Positions 16,981 to 25,968 of a stretch of DNA of 64,000 nucleotides are shown here, piece after piece. Origin of the DNA: an uncultured Burkholderiales bacterium. Its GTDB lineage: Bacteria; Pseudomonadota; Gammaproteobacteria; Burkholderiales; Burkholderiaceae. Location: NCBI GenBank assembly GCA_946480465.1, contig CAMLJY010000018.1, positions 1 through 64,000 on the forward strand, written 5' to 3'. Under the pieces are notes generated by a model. That model was not told where the DNA came from. It saw only the letters and a list, made by a program, of their open reading frames with translations, and ran no database searches. Both the position numbers and the translations under genes were made by a program. Position 1 is the stretch's first letter, and every line of letters starts with the position of its first letter.

Positions 16981-17838
16981 ATGCCGAGGGACCTCGATCC
17001 TGTCCTGCTTCGGGCCTTCGCGTCGGTGGCGCGGCTGGGCAGTGTGACCGCGGCCGCCCAGCAGCTGCACCTCACGCAGGGCACGGTCAGCCAGCAGCTG
17101 GGCCGGCTCGAGGACCTGCTTGGCGAACGGTTGCTCGAGCGCGATCACCGCGGTGCACGGCTGACCAACTTCGGCACCCGCGCCTTGCAGCAGGCCGAGC
17201 GCCTGCTCGCCGCCCATGACGAGGCCTGGCGCGCCTTGCGTGCCACGGCCGTCCCTCCGGTGCGCCTGGGCGTGCCGCCCGACCTGATACGGCGCTGGAT
17301 GCCGTCCATCCTCGAAGGCTTCGAGGCCGCCTGTCCCGGCATCGAGCTACTGCTGCGCAGCGGCACCTCGCCGGCCTTGGACGAGGCGATGCGCGCCGGC
17401 GAGCTCGACCTGGCCTTGGTCGAGACCACCGGGCCCGGCCCGGGCGAATGGCTGGCGGACGATGCCTTGGTGTGGGTCGCGGCCGAACAAGGCACGGCGC
17501 ACACGCGGCGCCCCTTGCCGGTGTCGCTGATTGCGCCGGACTGCGCCTTCCGCCCCAGCGTCGAGGCCGCGTTGCAGGCCGGCGGCATCGATGCACGTTT
17601 CGTCTTCGAGGCGGGCGACATCGAGGCGACGACCACGTTGGTGCGCGCCGACCGTGCCGTGACCGCCTGGCTGGAAAGCACGCTGCCCGCCGGCTTGCAC
17701 AAGCTGCAGGACGGCGCGCTGCCGGCGCTGCCGCGCCTGGGCATTCACCTGCGCCGCGGCCCGCGGCAGGACGGGCCGAGCCGGGCCCTGGCCGGCGTGC
17801 TGCGCGCCGTGCTGGGCGGCGGCACGGCCGGCCGCTGA
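16981..17838 (+). CDS. LysR-family transcriptional regulator
   Basis: 285 residues. The N-terminal winged HTH is typical (LLRAFASVARLGSVTAAAQQ, LHLTQGTVSQQLGRLEDLLG, RLLERDHRGARLTNFG). The effector domain begins around residue 80. The effector is unknown. It is divergent from the cupin gene, which is therefore the first candidate target. The ATG at 16981 fits the start of the fold. Confidence 0.9.
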   Translation: MPRDLDPVLLRAFASVARLGSVTAAAQQLHLTQGTVSQQLGRLEDLLGERLLERDHRGARLTNFGTRALQQAERLLAAHDEAWRALRATAVPPVRLGVPPDLIRRWMPSILEGFEAACPGIELLLRSGTSPALDEAMRAGELDLALVETTGPGPGEWLADDALVWVAAEQGTAHTRRPLPVSLIAPDCAFRPSVEAALQAGGIDARFVFEAGDIEATTTLVRADRAVTAWLESTLPAGLHKLQDGALPALPRLGIHLRRGPRQDGPSRALAGVLRAVLGGGTAGR

Positions 17839-17995
17839 AAGATCGCGGATTGCGGTTCCGTTCGTCTGGGACGCTTACAACATGCGCTAGGGCATCTGCG
17901 TCGGCGGGGTGCGCTTCAATGGGTCCGCCCCGGGGGGGCATCGTTTCCCCTCACCGACGCCTGTGCTCATGTGCGCAGGCGGCGCGACCGCTGCC

Positions 17996-18889
17996 CTAGA
18001 AAGCCGCCTTGTCGCTGCGTTCGCGCAGGTTTGCCTTGAGCCTGTCGCTCATGGGCATCGCAAGCACCGCGCCTTTCGGCGGTATGGGTGACTCGAACCA
18101 CTTGGCGTAGAGGCGCTCGAATTCCCCGGAACGCATCAAGCGCCCGATCGTGCGGTCCACCAGCGCCTTGAACTCCGGGTCGTTCTTCCGGACCATGCAG
18201 CCGTACGGCTCGACCTGAAGCGCCTCACCCACGACTTCGAGCGCGGCAGGATCCTCCGCATTCGCGCGCAGCCCGAAGAGCAGCACGTCGTCCAGGGCGA
18301 GCGCCGCTGCCTTGCCGGTTTGCAGATCGGCCAGGCCGTCCATGTAGTCCTTGCTCGCCAGCACTTGCGTGTCCAGTCCCCGGTCGGCGATTTCCTTGCG
18401 CAGCACCTTTTCGTTGGTGCTGCCCGCCGTGGTCGCCACCGTCTTCGCCGCCAGATCGGCCACGCTTCGGATGCCGGAGCCTTTCTTGGTGAGCAGCCGC
18501 GTGCCGGTGTAGAAGTAGCTCACCGAGAAGGCCACGTCCTTTTCGCGCGCCAGGGTGTGCGTGGTGGACCCGCACTCCAGGTCGTAGCGGCCCTCGACGA
18601 GCAGGGGGATGCGGGTTTGCCCGCTCACGGCGAGGTACGACACGCCCAGCCCCGGCCGCTTCAACTGCTTTCTGACGTCGTCGACGATGGCTTCTGTCAA
18701 ATCCACCGCGAATCCCACCGGTTTGGTAGGACTGATCAGATAGCTGAATGGGACCGAGGCCTCACGGTATCCCACCGTGATGCGGTTGCTGTCGGCGGTC
18801 TTCTGCAGCGTCTGGGCCATGGCCCCCGGGGTGCCGATGGCCGCTGCGGCACACAGTGCGGCAGCGAGCGAGCGCCAGGTGTTGTTCAT
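17996..18889 (-). CDS. Amino-acid ABC transporter substrate-binding protein (GltI-like)
   Basis: 297 residues: a signal peptide (LAAALCAAAAIGTPGAMAQ) and a solute-binding fold of family 3 with ITVGYREASVPFSYLI, GFAVDLTEAIVDDV, LVEGRYDLECGSTTHTLARE, SVSYFYTGTRLLTKKGSGI and GEFERLYAKWFESPIPPKG. It best fits glutamate/aspartate-type periplasmic binding proteins. No permease or ATPase genes lie next to it, so it is an orphan that must share a transporter encoded elsewhere or serve in sensing. Confidence 0.9.
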   Translation of the reverse strand: MNNTWRSLAAALCAAAAIGTPGAMAQTLQKTADSNRITVGYREASVPFSYLISPTKPVGFAVDLTEAIVDDVRKQLKRPGLGVSYLAVSGQTRIPLLVEGRYDLECGSTTHTLAREKDVAFSVSYFYTGTRLLTKKGSGIRSVADLAAKTVATTAGSTNEKVLRKEIADRGLDTQVLASKDYMDGLADLQTGKAAALALDDVLLFGLRANAEDPAALEVVGEALQVEPYGCMVRKNDPEFKALVDRTIGRLMRSGEFERLYAKWFESPIPPKGAVLAMPMSDRLKANLRERSDKAAF

Positions 18890-19019
18890 GTCGGCGGCCC
18901 TTCATTCCGGCAGCGGGTCCATGCCCGCCGATTGGTTGAGGTGTGCCGATCATGAGCGGCGCCATTGCGCCCGCGTTGATGATGCTCAATGGCTGTGCGG
19001 TGGGCGAAATCCTGATTCG

Positions 19020-22000
19020 CTATTCTTCGCCCCAGTCCTTGCCGGCGCCCATCAGCTGCAAGGTGGCGGTGAGCAGCTTGTGGCTCGCCAGGTTGACGGG
19101 CCGGCGTCCGCTCGGCGTCGACACTGCCACTGTCTGCATGCTGGCGTACTGGCTCATCTGCTGCCGCATGTCGGGTGGCAGCGTGTCGAGGGCTTCCCGC
19201 CGGGCGCGGATGCTGCCGGCCAATGGATAGACCGGTCCTGATACGGCCCCCCCGGCGCGTTCGGCATCGAAGCGGGCGATGGCGTTCCACAGTGCCGCCA
19301 GGTCCGCCACCTCGTCGAGCTGGTAGCGCACGTGGCGCTGCTGTGGATCCAGCTCGAACAGCCGCAGTCGCGCGATGTCGCGCTCGCTGGCGTCGATGTA
19401 GGTCTTCTCGCCCAGTTCGTTCAACTGGCGCCAGGCATTCAGGTACAGCGCATCCAGCGTGATGGCCTGGCGGAACAGCGCGACGGCATCCTCGTGCGGC
19501 CCTGCTCCTTGCGCAGGTAGGCCAGCATGTAGGGGACCTGCGGCTTGCTTGCGTTGCTGTTGAGCAGGCCTGTGAACACCTCGTCCGCCACCGCCTGCGC
19601 ACTTGCGCCGGCGAAGACGCTTTCGCAGCCGAAGCAGTGGCTCTCCACGCGGCCGAAACTGTCAGGCATCAGTTCGAATGCGCGGCGGTAATGCTTCAGC
19701 GCCTCTTCGTGAAAGCCGGACTTTCCGAGCTGGACCGCGAGGCGCGACTGAATGCAGTACGCATCCGAGAACTCGGCCAGCGCGGCGCGGTAGTCGGCGA
19801 AGGCCCGTTGATACAGGCCGAGCTGGCGCAGCTCGTCGGCCTGCTCGGACAGCCGGATCGCCGCCACCGCGCGGCGGTAGGCCTGTGCCGACTTGAGATC
19901 CCCCTTGGCCTCCAGCACGTCGGCGAGCACCGCATAGGCGCGCATCCGGTCGTTCACGCCCTGTTCGCCATCCGACGGATCGATGGCGATGGCGCGCCGG
20001 GCGCTGCTTTCCGCCGCGTCGTATTGGCGGGCTTGCTTCAGGGCCACCGCCTTCCACACCAGGGGTCGTTCCTCGAAGGCATCGCGTGCGGCCATGCGGT
20101 CGAGCTCGGCGACCGCGCCGTCACCGGCCAGATCGACGAACAGCTGGTATGCCGGGTCATGGTTCGGCAGCCGTGCGATCACGGCCCGCGCGATGGCCGC
20201 GGCCGCCGGCACCTGGCCGCTGGCCTTCAGCGCGCGGGCCGCCATCACGCCGATCGGCGTTCCCATCGAGTCCTGGTGCGTCAGCATGTCGCCCAGGTCC
20301 TCGGCACCCCAGAGGCCCACCTCGTCCAGCAGGCGCTTGACGTCGGCGGTGCGGCCCGCGGCGTCGTACAGGCCGGCCAGTTCCACCAGCGCGGAACGCG
20401 TCGCCGGAGCGCCGACGATCGCTGCCATGCTGCTGTAGCCGGGGCGGCTGCCGTCTCGCTCCAGCTCGGCCAGGGCCAGCGCTTGTGCCGCATCGGCCAG
20501 GCCTTGTCGGCGCAGTTCGGCGAGCAAGGACGACAGCGCCTCGCTTCGCCAGTGGTCTTGTGTCGTCCCCAGCGCCACCGCCAGCTTGGCGTAGTCGAGC
20601 CCCAGCCGCGACCACTCGGGCTGCTTCAGCACCCGACCCAGCGCTGCCAGTCGGATCGCGGACCGAGTGCGCTGTTGCAGCGCCGCATCCTCCCGCGACG
20701 GCGGTGGCGCCAGCAGCACGCGAAAGCCCGCCACGGCCGCATCGACCTGGTCGTCCGCGAGCAAGGCGTCCAATCGCTTCCGAGCCAGTTCGGTACGCAG
20801 GTAAGGCGGCAGGTCGTCCCGCTTCAAGGCCTTGTCCAGCAGGGCGATGGCGTCCCGGGTTCGACCGAGAACACCGGCTTGTTCGAGGAAGAAGTCCCAG
20901 GCCTGAACCTGCGGATGCCGGGCCAGCAGGGTGGCCAGGTAGGCGTGGACCGCCGCGATGTCGCCGCGCCGCGCCACTTCGGCCAAGGCTTGGCGCGGCA
21001 CGTTCAACTCATCGCCACGGCCGCTCGCGCGCACCATCACGGCCTCGGCCTCGGCGTGGCGTCCGGCAATCACCAGATCGAGGAAGTAGTAGAGGTCGGC
21101 GGAGCGGCGCGCATAGTCGGCTTCGGTCTCGGCGCCTTCGGCCGGCAGGATTCCCGCGGCACCGGCGCGTGGATCGAAGCGCGAGCGCAAGGCCTCGTAC
21201 AGAGCGGCCGTTCCAATGCCGTCGACCAAGCCCCACTGCGGCTTGCGCAGTCGCTCCACTTCCTTCAGAGCCAGCTTGCGGGTCAGCGCCTTGGTCGCCT
21301 GGCCCTCGGGCACCCACAAGGTGACCGGCTTCCTCAGTGCCTCGGTGAGAAGGACTTCCGCCTTGGCGGCACCGAGAAGCCCCACCAGGTCGGGCACGGC
21401 GATCGAGCGGCCGTAGGTCTGCCTGGCCTGCGCGTCGAGCATGGCGCGAAAGCCCGCGGCGATCTCTTCGCGCGAGCCGTAGAGCTTGTAGAGCAGCGAC
21501 TGCGCCTGGTTGGCGACCAGGCGCTTGAGCTCCCGATCGCCTGGCCCCGCGGAGGCGGCCAGCCGCTCGAAGGCCGCCAGCGATTGACGGGCCGCTGGCG
21601 TGTCACGCGTCAGCACCTCGCCAAGCAGGCGCAGGCCCAGGGCGGAGACGTCGCCGGGCGCCTTGGCAGCGCGTGCGGCGGCCTGCGCGCGGATGGCGGG
21701 CCAGGCCTCGGGCGCAGGCAGTGACGCCAGCAGCGATGGCGGGCCGACCGGCCTGCCGGTGACGGGATCGTAGGCGCCGAGGTCGGCGGCGGGCCCCTTC
21801 AGGCCCAAGGCGAGCGAGCGATCCCACAGCGCCAGCCACGCCGTGGCGGCGGCCGGCGCAGCCAGCTGGGCCGACTGCGTGCGGAATGCGGCGATGTCCT
21901 TCATCAGCGTGGCGGCCGGGCTGGGCCGGCCAGCCTGCGCGGCATCGCGCTTGCCCAGCCGGGCGAGCACGGAATCGACCGGCTGAAGCCCTTGGGCATG

Positions 22001-22066
22001 CGCGTGCAGTGCGAGGTTCAGGCCGACCGCAAGAACGGCGGCCGCGCTGATTCGGCGAAGGATCAA
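19020..22066 (-). pseudogene. Secreted TPR-repeat protein with a single frameshift near its 3' end
   Basis: From ATG 22066 a signal peptide (AAAVLAVGLNLALHAHAQG) leads into about 850 residues of helical repeats, for example LKQARQYDAAESSARRAIAI and LGKSGFHEEALKHYRRAFEL. After MLAYLRKEQG the frame turns into RTRMPSRCSARP and stops at 19439. The neighbouring frame resumes exactly with PHEDAVALFRQAITLDALYL and runs to 19020, ending LQLMGAGKDWGEE. One missing base near 19500 separates the two. Joined, the protein would have about 1015 residues. Because the damage is one base in a homogeneous context (GGCCCTGC), either a recent mutation or a sequencing error is possible. Periplasmic location; function unknown. 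Confidence 0.75.
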
Positions 22067-22569
22067 TTGCTAACTCCCTGAGTAGATGGCGGGTCTCGAC
22101 CCGCGGCGCGGTGATCCGGGGACCGGAATGCGTCCCGGATTTCGCGGCGGGATGGTAGACGACATGGCCGCCGCCATCTCTTCAGGTGTGCTCGGACCCT
22201 CCGGAATCCGATGGATGTCCGCGCACTCGAGCGCGCATCGGCGTGCCCGTCGCTTCACATGACATAAGGCGTGTCGTGAGCGGCCTTCGTGGAGCGGGTC
22301 TGGTGGTGTGGGGGCGTTCTGAAGGGCCTGACAGCGGCCGATGGAGCAGTGCGCATCGATGGACTGACGGCCGAGGACCTGCGCATCACTCGAAGCGGCC
22401 TCGCAGGGCATGAGGCGCCGCTCCTGTCCGGCGGCCAAGGCAAGACGTGGTCCTTCTAGGGCCGCAACCCGTACGCCATGCCCTGGCTGGACGTGCCGCG
22501 CGTCCAGGCGCCCTGGAAAGTCGCGCGGCACGGTCGGGCGTAGCTTCTAAAGTAAGCGTGGCCCCCGTC
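22067..22569. other. Gap with possible gene remnants
   Basis: No intact gene. On the plus strand 22325-22459 reads GLTAADGAVRIDGLTAEDLR and ends in TAG, looking like the tail of a larger protein without a start. Codons 22460-22543 (NPYAMPWLDVPRVQAPWK) look similarly orphaned. I do not recognise either. The promoter of the TPR gene should lie near 22070-22170. Confidence 0.3.
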
Positions 22570-24381
22570 TCAAGGCCGGCGCCAGACCCGCACGTAGTCG
22601 ACCTCGAAGGCGTTCTGCTTCGTGTTTCTCCAGTCGTTGTTGTTGTCGACGGGAACACCCGATGGGTTCGATCTTGCGGGGTCGTTCTGCAGGGACAGCA
22701 CCATGAAGAGCGACGCCGGCATGTTCCCGGAGAGCTTTCCAACCTGGCGGCCATCGAAGAAGAGCGTGACGCCGGTGGCGTCGTACAGGGCGCCGTAGGT
22801 GTGGAAGCCCCCGGCCAGGCTCAGGCCCGGCTCGGTGCGGTGGCTGCCACCGTTGTTCGCATTGCCGCCGGTGAACACCCGCGTCTCGCTGTCGCTGCGG
22901 TGCACGACCGATTCGAAGGTGTCGGGCTCGCATGAATTGGGCAGAGACCACGGGTCGGCGTTGCAGCCGGCATAGGCTTCCATGATGTCGATTTCGGGCG
23001 CGAAGCTCGGCCATTGCGCGTTGTTGTACAGCCAGAATGCCGGCCACTGTCCGGGGCCCACGTTCAGCTTCATGCGCGCCTCGTAGTAGCCATAGCCGCC
23101 GTACCACTTGCCCGCGGTGTGGATGTTCCGGTCGTAGAACTTGCCGAGGGCCGGGTCTCTGTGGGACCAGATCTTCAGTTTCGAGTCCTCGACCACCCAG
23201 TTCGGCGACTGGGACTCACTCAACCAGCCGAATTGCGGCGACCACTTGCTGCCATCGAGTTCGCTGCCCTCGAACTCGTCCCGGAACGTCAGCGTCCAGT
23301 TGGTGTCCCCATTGGTCAGATTGGGCAGCACCGGGCCACCCGTGCTGGGCGCGCCGATGGTCCAGGTCTGGTTGTTCTGTCCCGTGCAGTCCCACAGCTC
23401 CAGCGGCGCACCGTCGTGCGTGGCGTTCACGCCTCCGCGCACGTCCAGGCAGCGGCCGCCGGCCAGTGCCGTCACGAAACGGTACTGCCCCTGCGTTCCC
23501 GTGCCCTGCATGGTCCAGCGTTGGTCGTTACCGCCGCTGCAGGTCCTCTGCTCGATCAGTGCTTCGTTCCGCGGGTCGGCGCCCTTCACGCTCAGGCACT
23601 TGCCGCTGTGCTGGGCGACCAGCTCCACCCGGTCGCCTTCCACGCTGCGTACCGTCCAGGCCTGGTGGGCCGCGCCCGCGGTGCAGGTGGACTGCACGAT
23701 GGCGGCGCCGTCTTGCAGTGCACCGCTCCCACCCTGGACGTCCAGGCACTTGTTCGAGTGCCGGGCCACGATGGGTTTCGCCTGCGCGACGGTTTCGCCG
23801 GGCAGCTTCAGGGCCCACGACTGGTTCGCCATGCCGGTGCAGTCCCAGAGTTCGGTGACCACGCCATCGGCCGTGGCCGTCGGTCCGCCGGTGACGTCGA
23901 GGCAGCGGCCGGCGTTGACGTGCACGATTTCGTAGTGGCCGGCGTTGGCCTTGGGCCGGATGTTCCACAGCTGGCGCGAGCTGCCGTCGCAGCTGGCCTG
24001 CTGCAGCTTGACTTCATTCGCCGTACCGCCAGCCACCGGCTGCACGCACTTGTTGCTGCTCTTGGCCACCAGGTTGAATTGCCCGGCCGCATTGCGGACC
24101 AGGGTCCAGTCCTCGTTGCTCGCGCCGTTGCAGGCCCATTGGATGATGCGGGCGCCGTCGTGCGTGGCGGCGGGCCCACCCTCCACGTTCAGGCACTTTC
24201 CGGAATGCTCGGCGACGATCTTGGTCGTGGTGGGCTCGACGGCCAGCGCCGTTGCCCGCTGGGCCGGGTCGGCGGACGAGGCGGTCGTGGAGCCGGCGCC
24301 GGTGCCGCCCCCGCAGGCCGCGAGGATCAGTGGCAGTGCACCGCAGGTGGCAGCGAGTCGTGCGATGAGGACATTCCTCAT
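22570..24381 (-). CDS. Lipoprotein glycoside hydrolase family 16 with two ricin-type lectin domains
   Basis: 603 residues. The signal ends in a lipobox (LPLILAACGGG), so the protein is lipid-anchored. Six QxW-type repeats (NEDW, QLW, NQSW, HQAW, DQRW, NQTW) make two beta-trefoil ricin B domains at about 50-335. The catalytic domain follows with FRDEFEGSELDGSKW, YGYYEARMKLNVGPGQWPAF and the GH16 active site EIDIMEAY (E463, D465, E468). GH16 members of this shape hydrolyse beta-1,3(4)-glucans such as laminarin; the lectin domains should hold the enzyme on polysaccharide. The start at 24381 is set by the lipoprotein signal, with AAGGAGAAGCC just upstream. Confidence 0.92.
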   Translation of the reverse strand: MRNVLIARLAATCGALPLILAACGGGTGAGSTTASSADPAQRATALAVEPTTTKIVAEHSGKCLNVEGGPAATHDGARIIQWACNGASNEDWTLVRNAAGQFNLVAKSSNKCVQPVAGGTANEVKLQQASCDGSSRQLWNIRPKANAGHYEIVHVNAGRCLDVTGGPTATADGVVTELWDCTGMANQSWALKLPGETVAQAKPIVARHSNKCLDVQGGSGALQDGAAIVQSTCTAGAAHQAWTVRSVEGDRVELVAQHSGKCLSVKGADPRNEALIEQRTCSGGNDQRWTMQGTGTQGQYRFVTALAGGRCLDVRGGVNATHDGAPLELWDCTGQNNQTWTIGAPSTGGPVLPNLTNGDTNWTLTFRDEFEGSELDGSKWSPQFGWLSESQSPNWVVEDSKLKIWSHRDPALGKFYDRNIHTAGKWYGGYGYYEARMKLNVGPGQWPAFWLYNNAQWPSFAPEIDIMEAYAGCNADPWSLPNSCEPDTFESVVHRSDSETRVFTGGNANNGGSHRTEPGLSLAGGFHTYGALYDATGVTLFFDGRQVGKLSGNMPASLFMVLSLQNDPARSNPSGVPVDNNNDWRNTKQNAFEVDYVRVWRRP

Positions 24382-24929
24382 GGCTTCTCCTTGGCTGAAA
24401 GCCTTGTTGGTAGGGAATCGTTCGGGAACGGCCCGGGCCGCGTGCGGCATGCCGAGGTCCACCGAACATGGATTGCGCGGCGCACGTCCCCAGGCGCGAA
24501 GACGAGGCCGGCGGTTCGTGCCAAGGGTTCTGCCTTGCTGCGGTTGCAGGCGGTTGCAAGCGGTCGTGCGTGCCGGTGGCCGGACGACTCTCTTCGAGCG
24601 CCGATCAGTGCGGCTCGTGCTTCAGTGGAACCCGTGGCATGACGGGCGATTCTGGGACGGCCGGTTTCGCAGCGGGCGGCCCGGGGGGTGACATGGGGGT
24701 GACATGGAGCGGCCCCGCCGCGTGGCCTGGCGCGACGTTCGCGCGGAGCCCCGTGATCGCTTCCTGCGCGAAGGGACAGGCCTGGCGCGCCATCCGCGGA
24801 CAGTGCATGGGACGCTGGTAACAAAAGTTAGGCTTCTGGCTCGCCCCTTCCAGCGCGCCCCTTCCAGCGCGCTGCCTCAGCGCGTTCCGCGGCGGGCGCG
24901 CGCGGTCCGGCGCGCTTGCGCACCGCGCC
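24382..24929. other. Long gap upstream of the GH16 gene
   Basis: About 550 bases with no credible gene on either strand; open frames here have shadow-like Arg/Ala/Pro composition. The only local structure seen is the short inverted repeat CGTTCGGGAACG at 24419-24430, 38 bases upstream of the GH16 start, a possible regulatory site. Bases 24845-24880 hold a tandem duplication of CCCTTCCAGCGCG. Confidence 0.4.
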
Positions 24930-25334
24930 TCAACCTGCCGGGCTCGCCAGCTTGCGCCACTCCGGCAGGGCATGCTCGGCCAGCGCGGTGACCCAGTTCG
25001 AGTCGGACGGGTCGAAAGCCAGGCCCAGCGCGGGGCTGACGAAGAAGCCGGCGGCGCGGAAGGTGCCGGGGTCGTGCTCGCGCAGGAAGGCCAGCAGCGA
25101 GGCGAACGGGACAGCCACGCCGGGCGGCAGGTGCAGCACCGGCGCGCGGGCGGTCACTTCCTCGAGCCGGCCGCTGCTGAGCTGGAAGCGGAACACGACG
25201 GCGCCGTAGTCCAGTTCCTTCAGGCCGACGTCGTTGTCGGCCTCGCGCCCGGGCCGGCCGTGGCGCTGGCGCACGTCGGCGAGGGTGGCGGTGAAGGGCA
25301 GGTCGTCGACCTGCACGTAGGGCACGAGCTTCAT
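24930..25334 (-). CDS. Conserved hypothetical protein
   Basis: 134 residues. It reads as a genuine protein with ordered segments: MKLVPYVQVDDLPFTATLAD, VGLKELDYGAVVFRFQLSS, VPFASLLAFLREHDPGTFRA and LGLAFDPSDSNWVTALAE. No signal peptide, membrane helix or known active site is seen. The pattern resembles small immunity- or barstar-neighbour-like cytosolic proteins, but that is only a loose impression. It lies 34 bases downstream of the endonuclease V-like gene on the same strand, probably in one transcript. Confidence 0.7.
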   Translation of the reverse strand: MKLVPYVQVDDLPFTATLADVRQRHGRPGREADNDVGLKELDYGAVVFRFQLSSGRLEEVTARAPVLHLPPGVAVPFASLLAFLREHDPGTFRAAGFFVSPALGLAFDPSDSNWVTALAEHALPEWRKLASPAG

Positions 25335-25368
25335 GGGGTGGAATGGGCGGACCGGGTGCGGGTGGGTT

Positions 25369-25872
25369 TCATGCGCCGCCCTCCCGCGCCAGGCGCCCCG
25401 CCAGCTTCAGCAGCGCCGGCATGCGCCGCTTGCCGTGCATCGCGCGGATGCGGACCTTCGCCGCGCCGAGGTCGACCCCCGCGCAGGTGACGATGACCGG
25501 CCGCGCTTCTTCTTCGCGATGGACCTCGAACTGCGAGGGCAGGCCGGGGATGGCCTTGCCGGACACGCCGATGACGGCGCTGCGTCCACCCAGCGCATCG
25601 TGCAGGTGCTGGCCCAGGCCGGGGGTTTGCGCGGTGTCCAGGTGGACGGCGCCCTCGATCACGAGGGTGTCCGGTTGCAGCGCGTGCTGGCGCAGCAATT
25701 GCACGATGCACGGCAGTCCGCGCAGGTCGGGTTCACCGCGCGCCGGCTTGGCCAGCGGGGCGACGCGGGTGACGAAGCAGCGCGCCGGTTCCGGTGCATC
25801 CCACTCGTCGAAGGCCACGGCGGCGGCCCACGCGCCTTCGTCGTCGGCGTGAATTCCAACAGCCAGTTTCAT
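25369..25872 (-). CDS. Endonuclease V-like protein with altered active site
   Basis: 167 residues. The central part, PDLRGLPCIVQLLRQ, then PDTLVIEGAVHL and TPGLGQHLHDALGGRSAVIG, aligns by eye with endonuclease V, which cuts DNA or RNA at inosine (family pattern: FRE.P, DG.G.aHPr..G.A.hlG.....IGVAK). The catalytic glutamate of FRE is replaced (LRGLP) and the aspartate of DGHG is replaced by glutamate (IEGAVH). N-terminal GIHADDEG may stand for the first aspartate. It is either a diverged paralogue with another activity or an inactive fold. A GGAGACCC precedes the ATG. Confidence 0.55.
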   Translation of the reverse strand: MKLAVGIHADDEGAWAAAVAFDEWDAPEPARCFVTRVAPLAKPARGEPDLRGLPCIVQLLRQHALQPDTLVIEGAVHLDTAQTPGLGQHLHDALGGRSAVIGVSGKAIPGLPSQFEVHREEEARPVIVTCAGVDLGAAKVRIRAMHGKRRMPALLKLAGRLAREGGA

Positions 25873-25968
25873 CGGGTCTCCTTCAGGTGATGTTCACCAG
25901 ATCTTCAGTGCCGCCGGGGCCGTTCGGCGAAGCAGGGTGGCGAGGGGGTGCGGGCCGCGCGTGATGGA

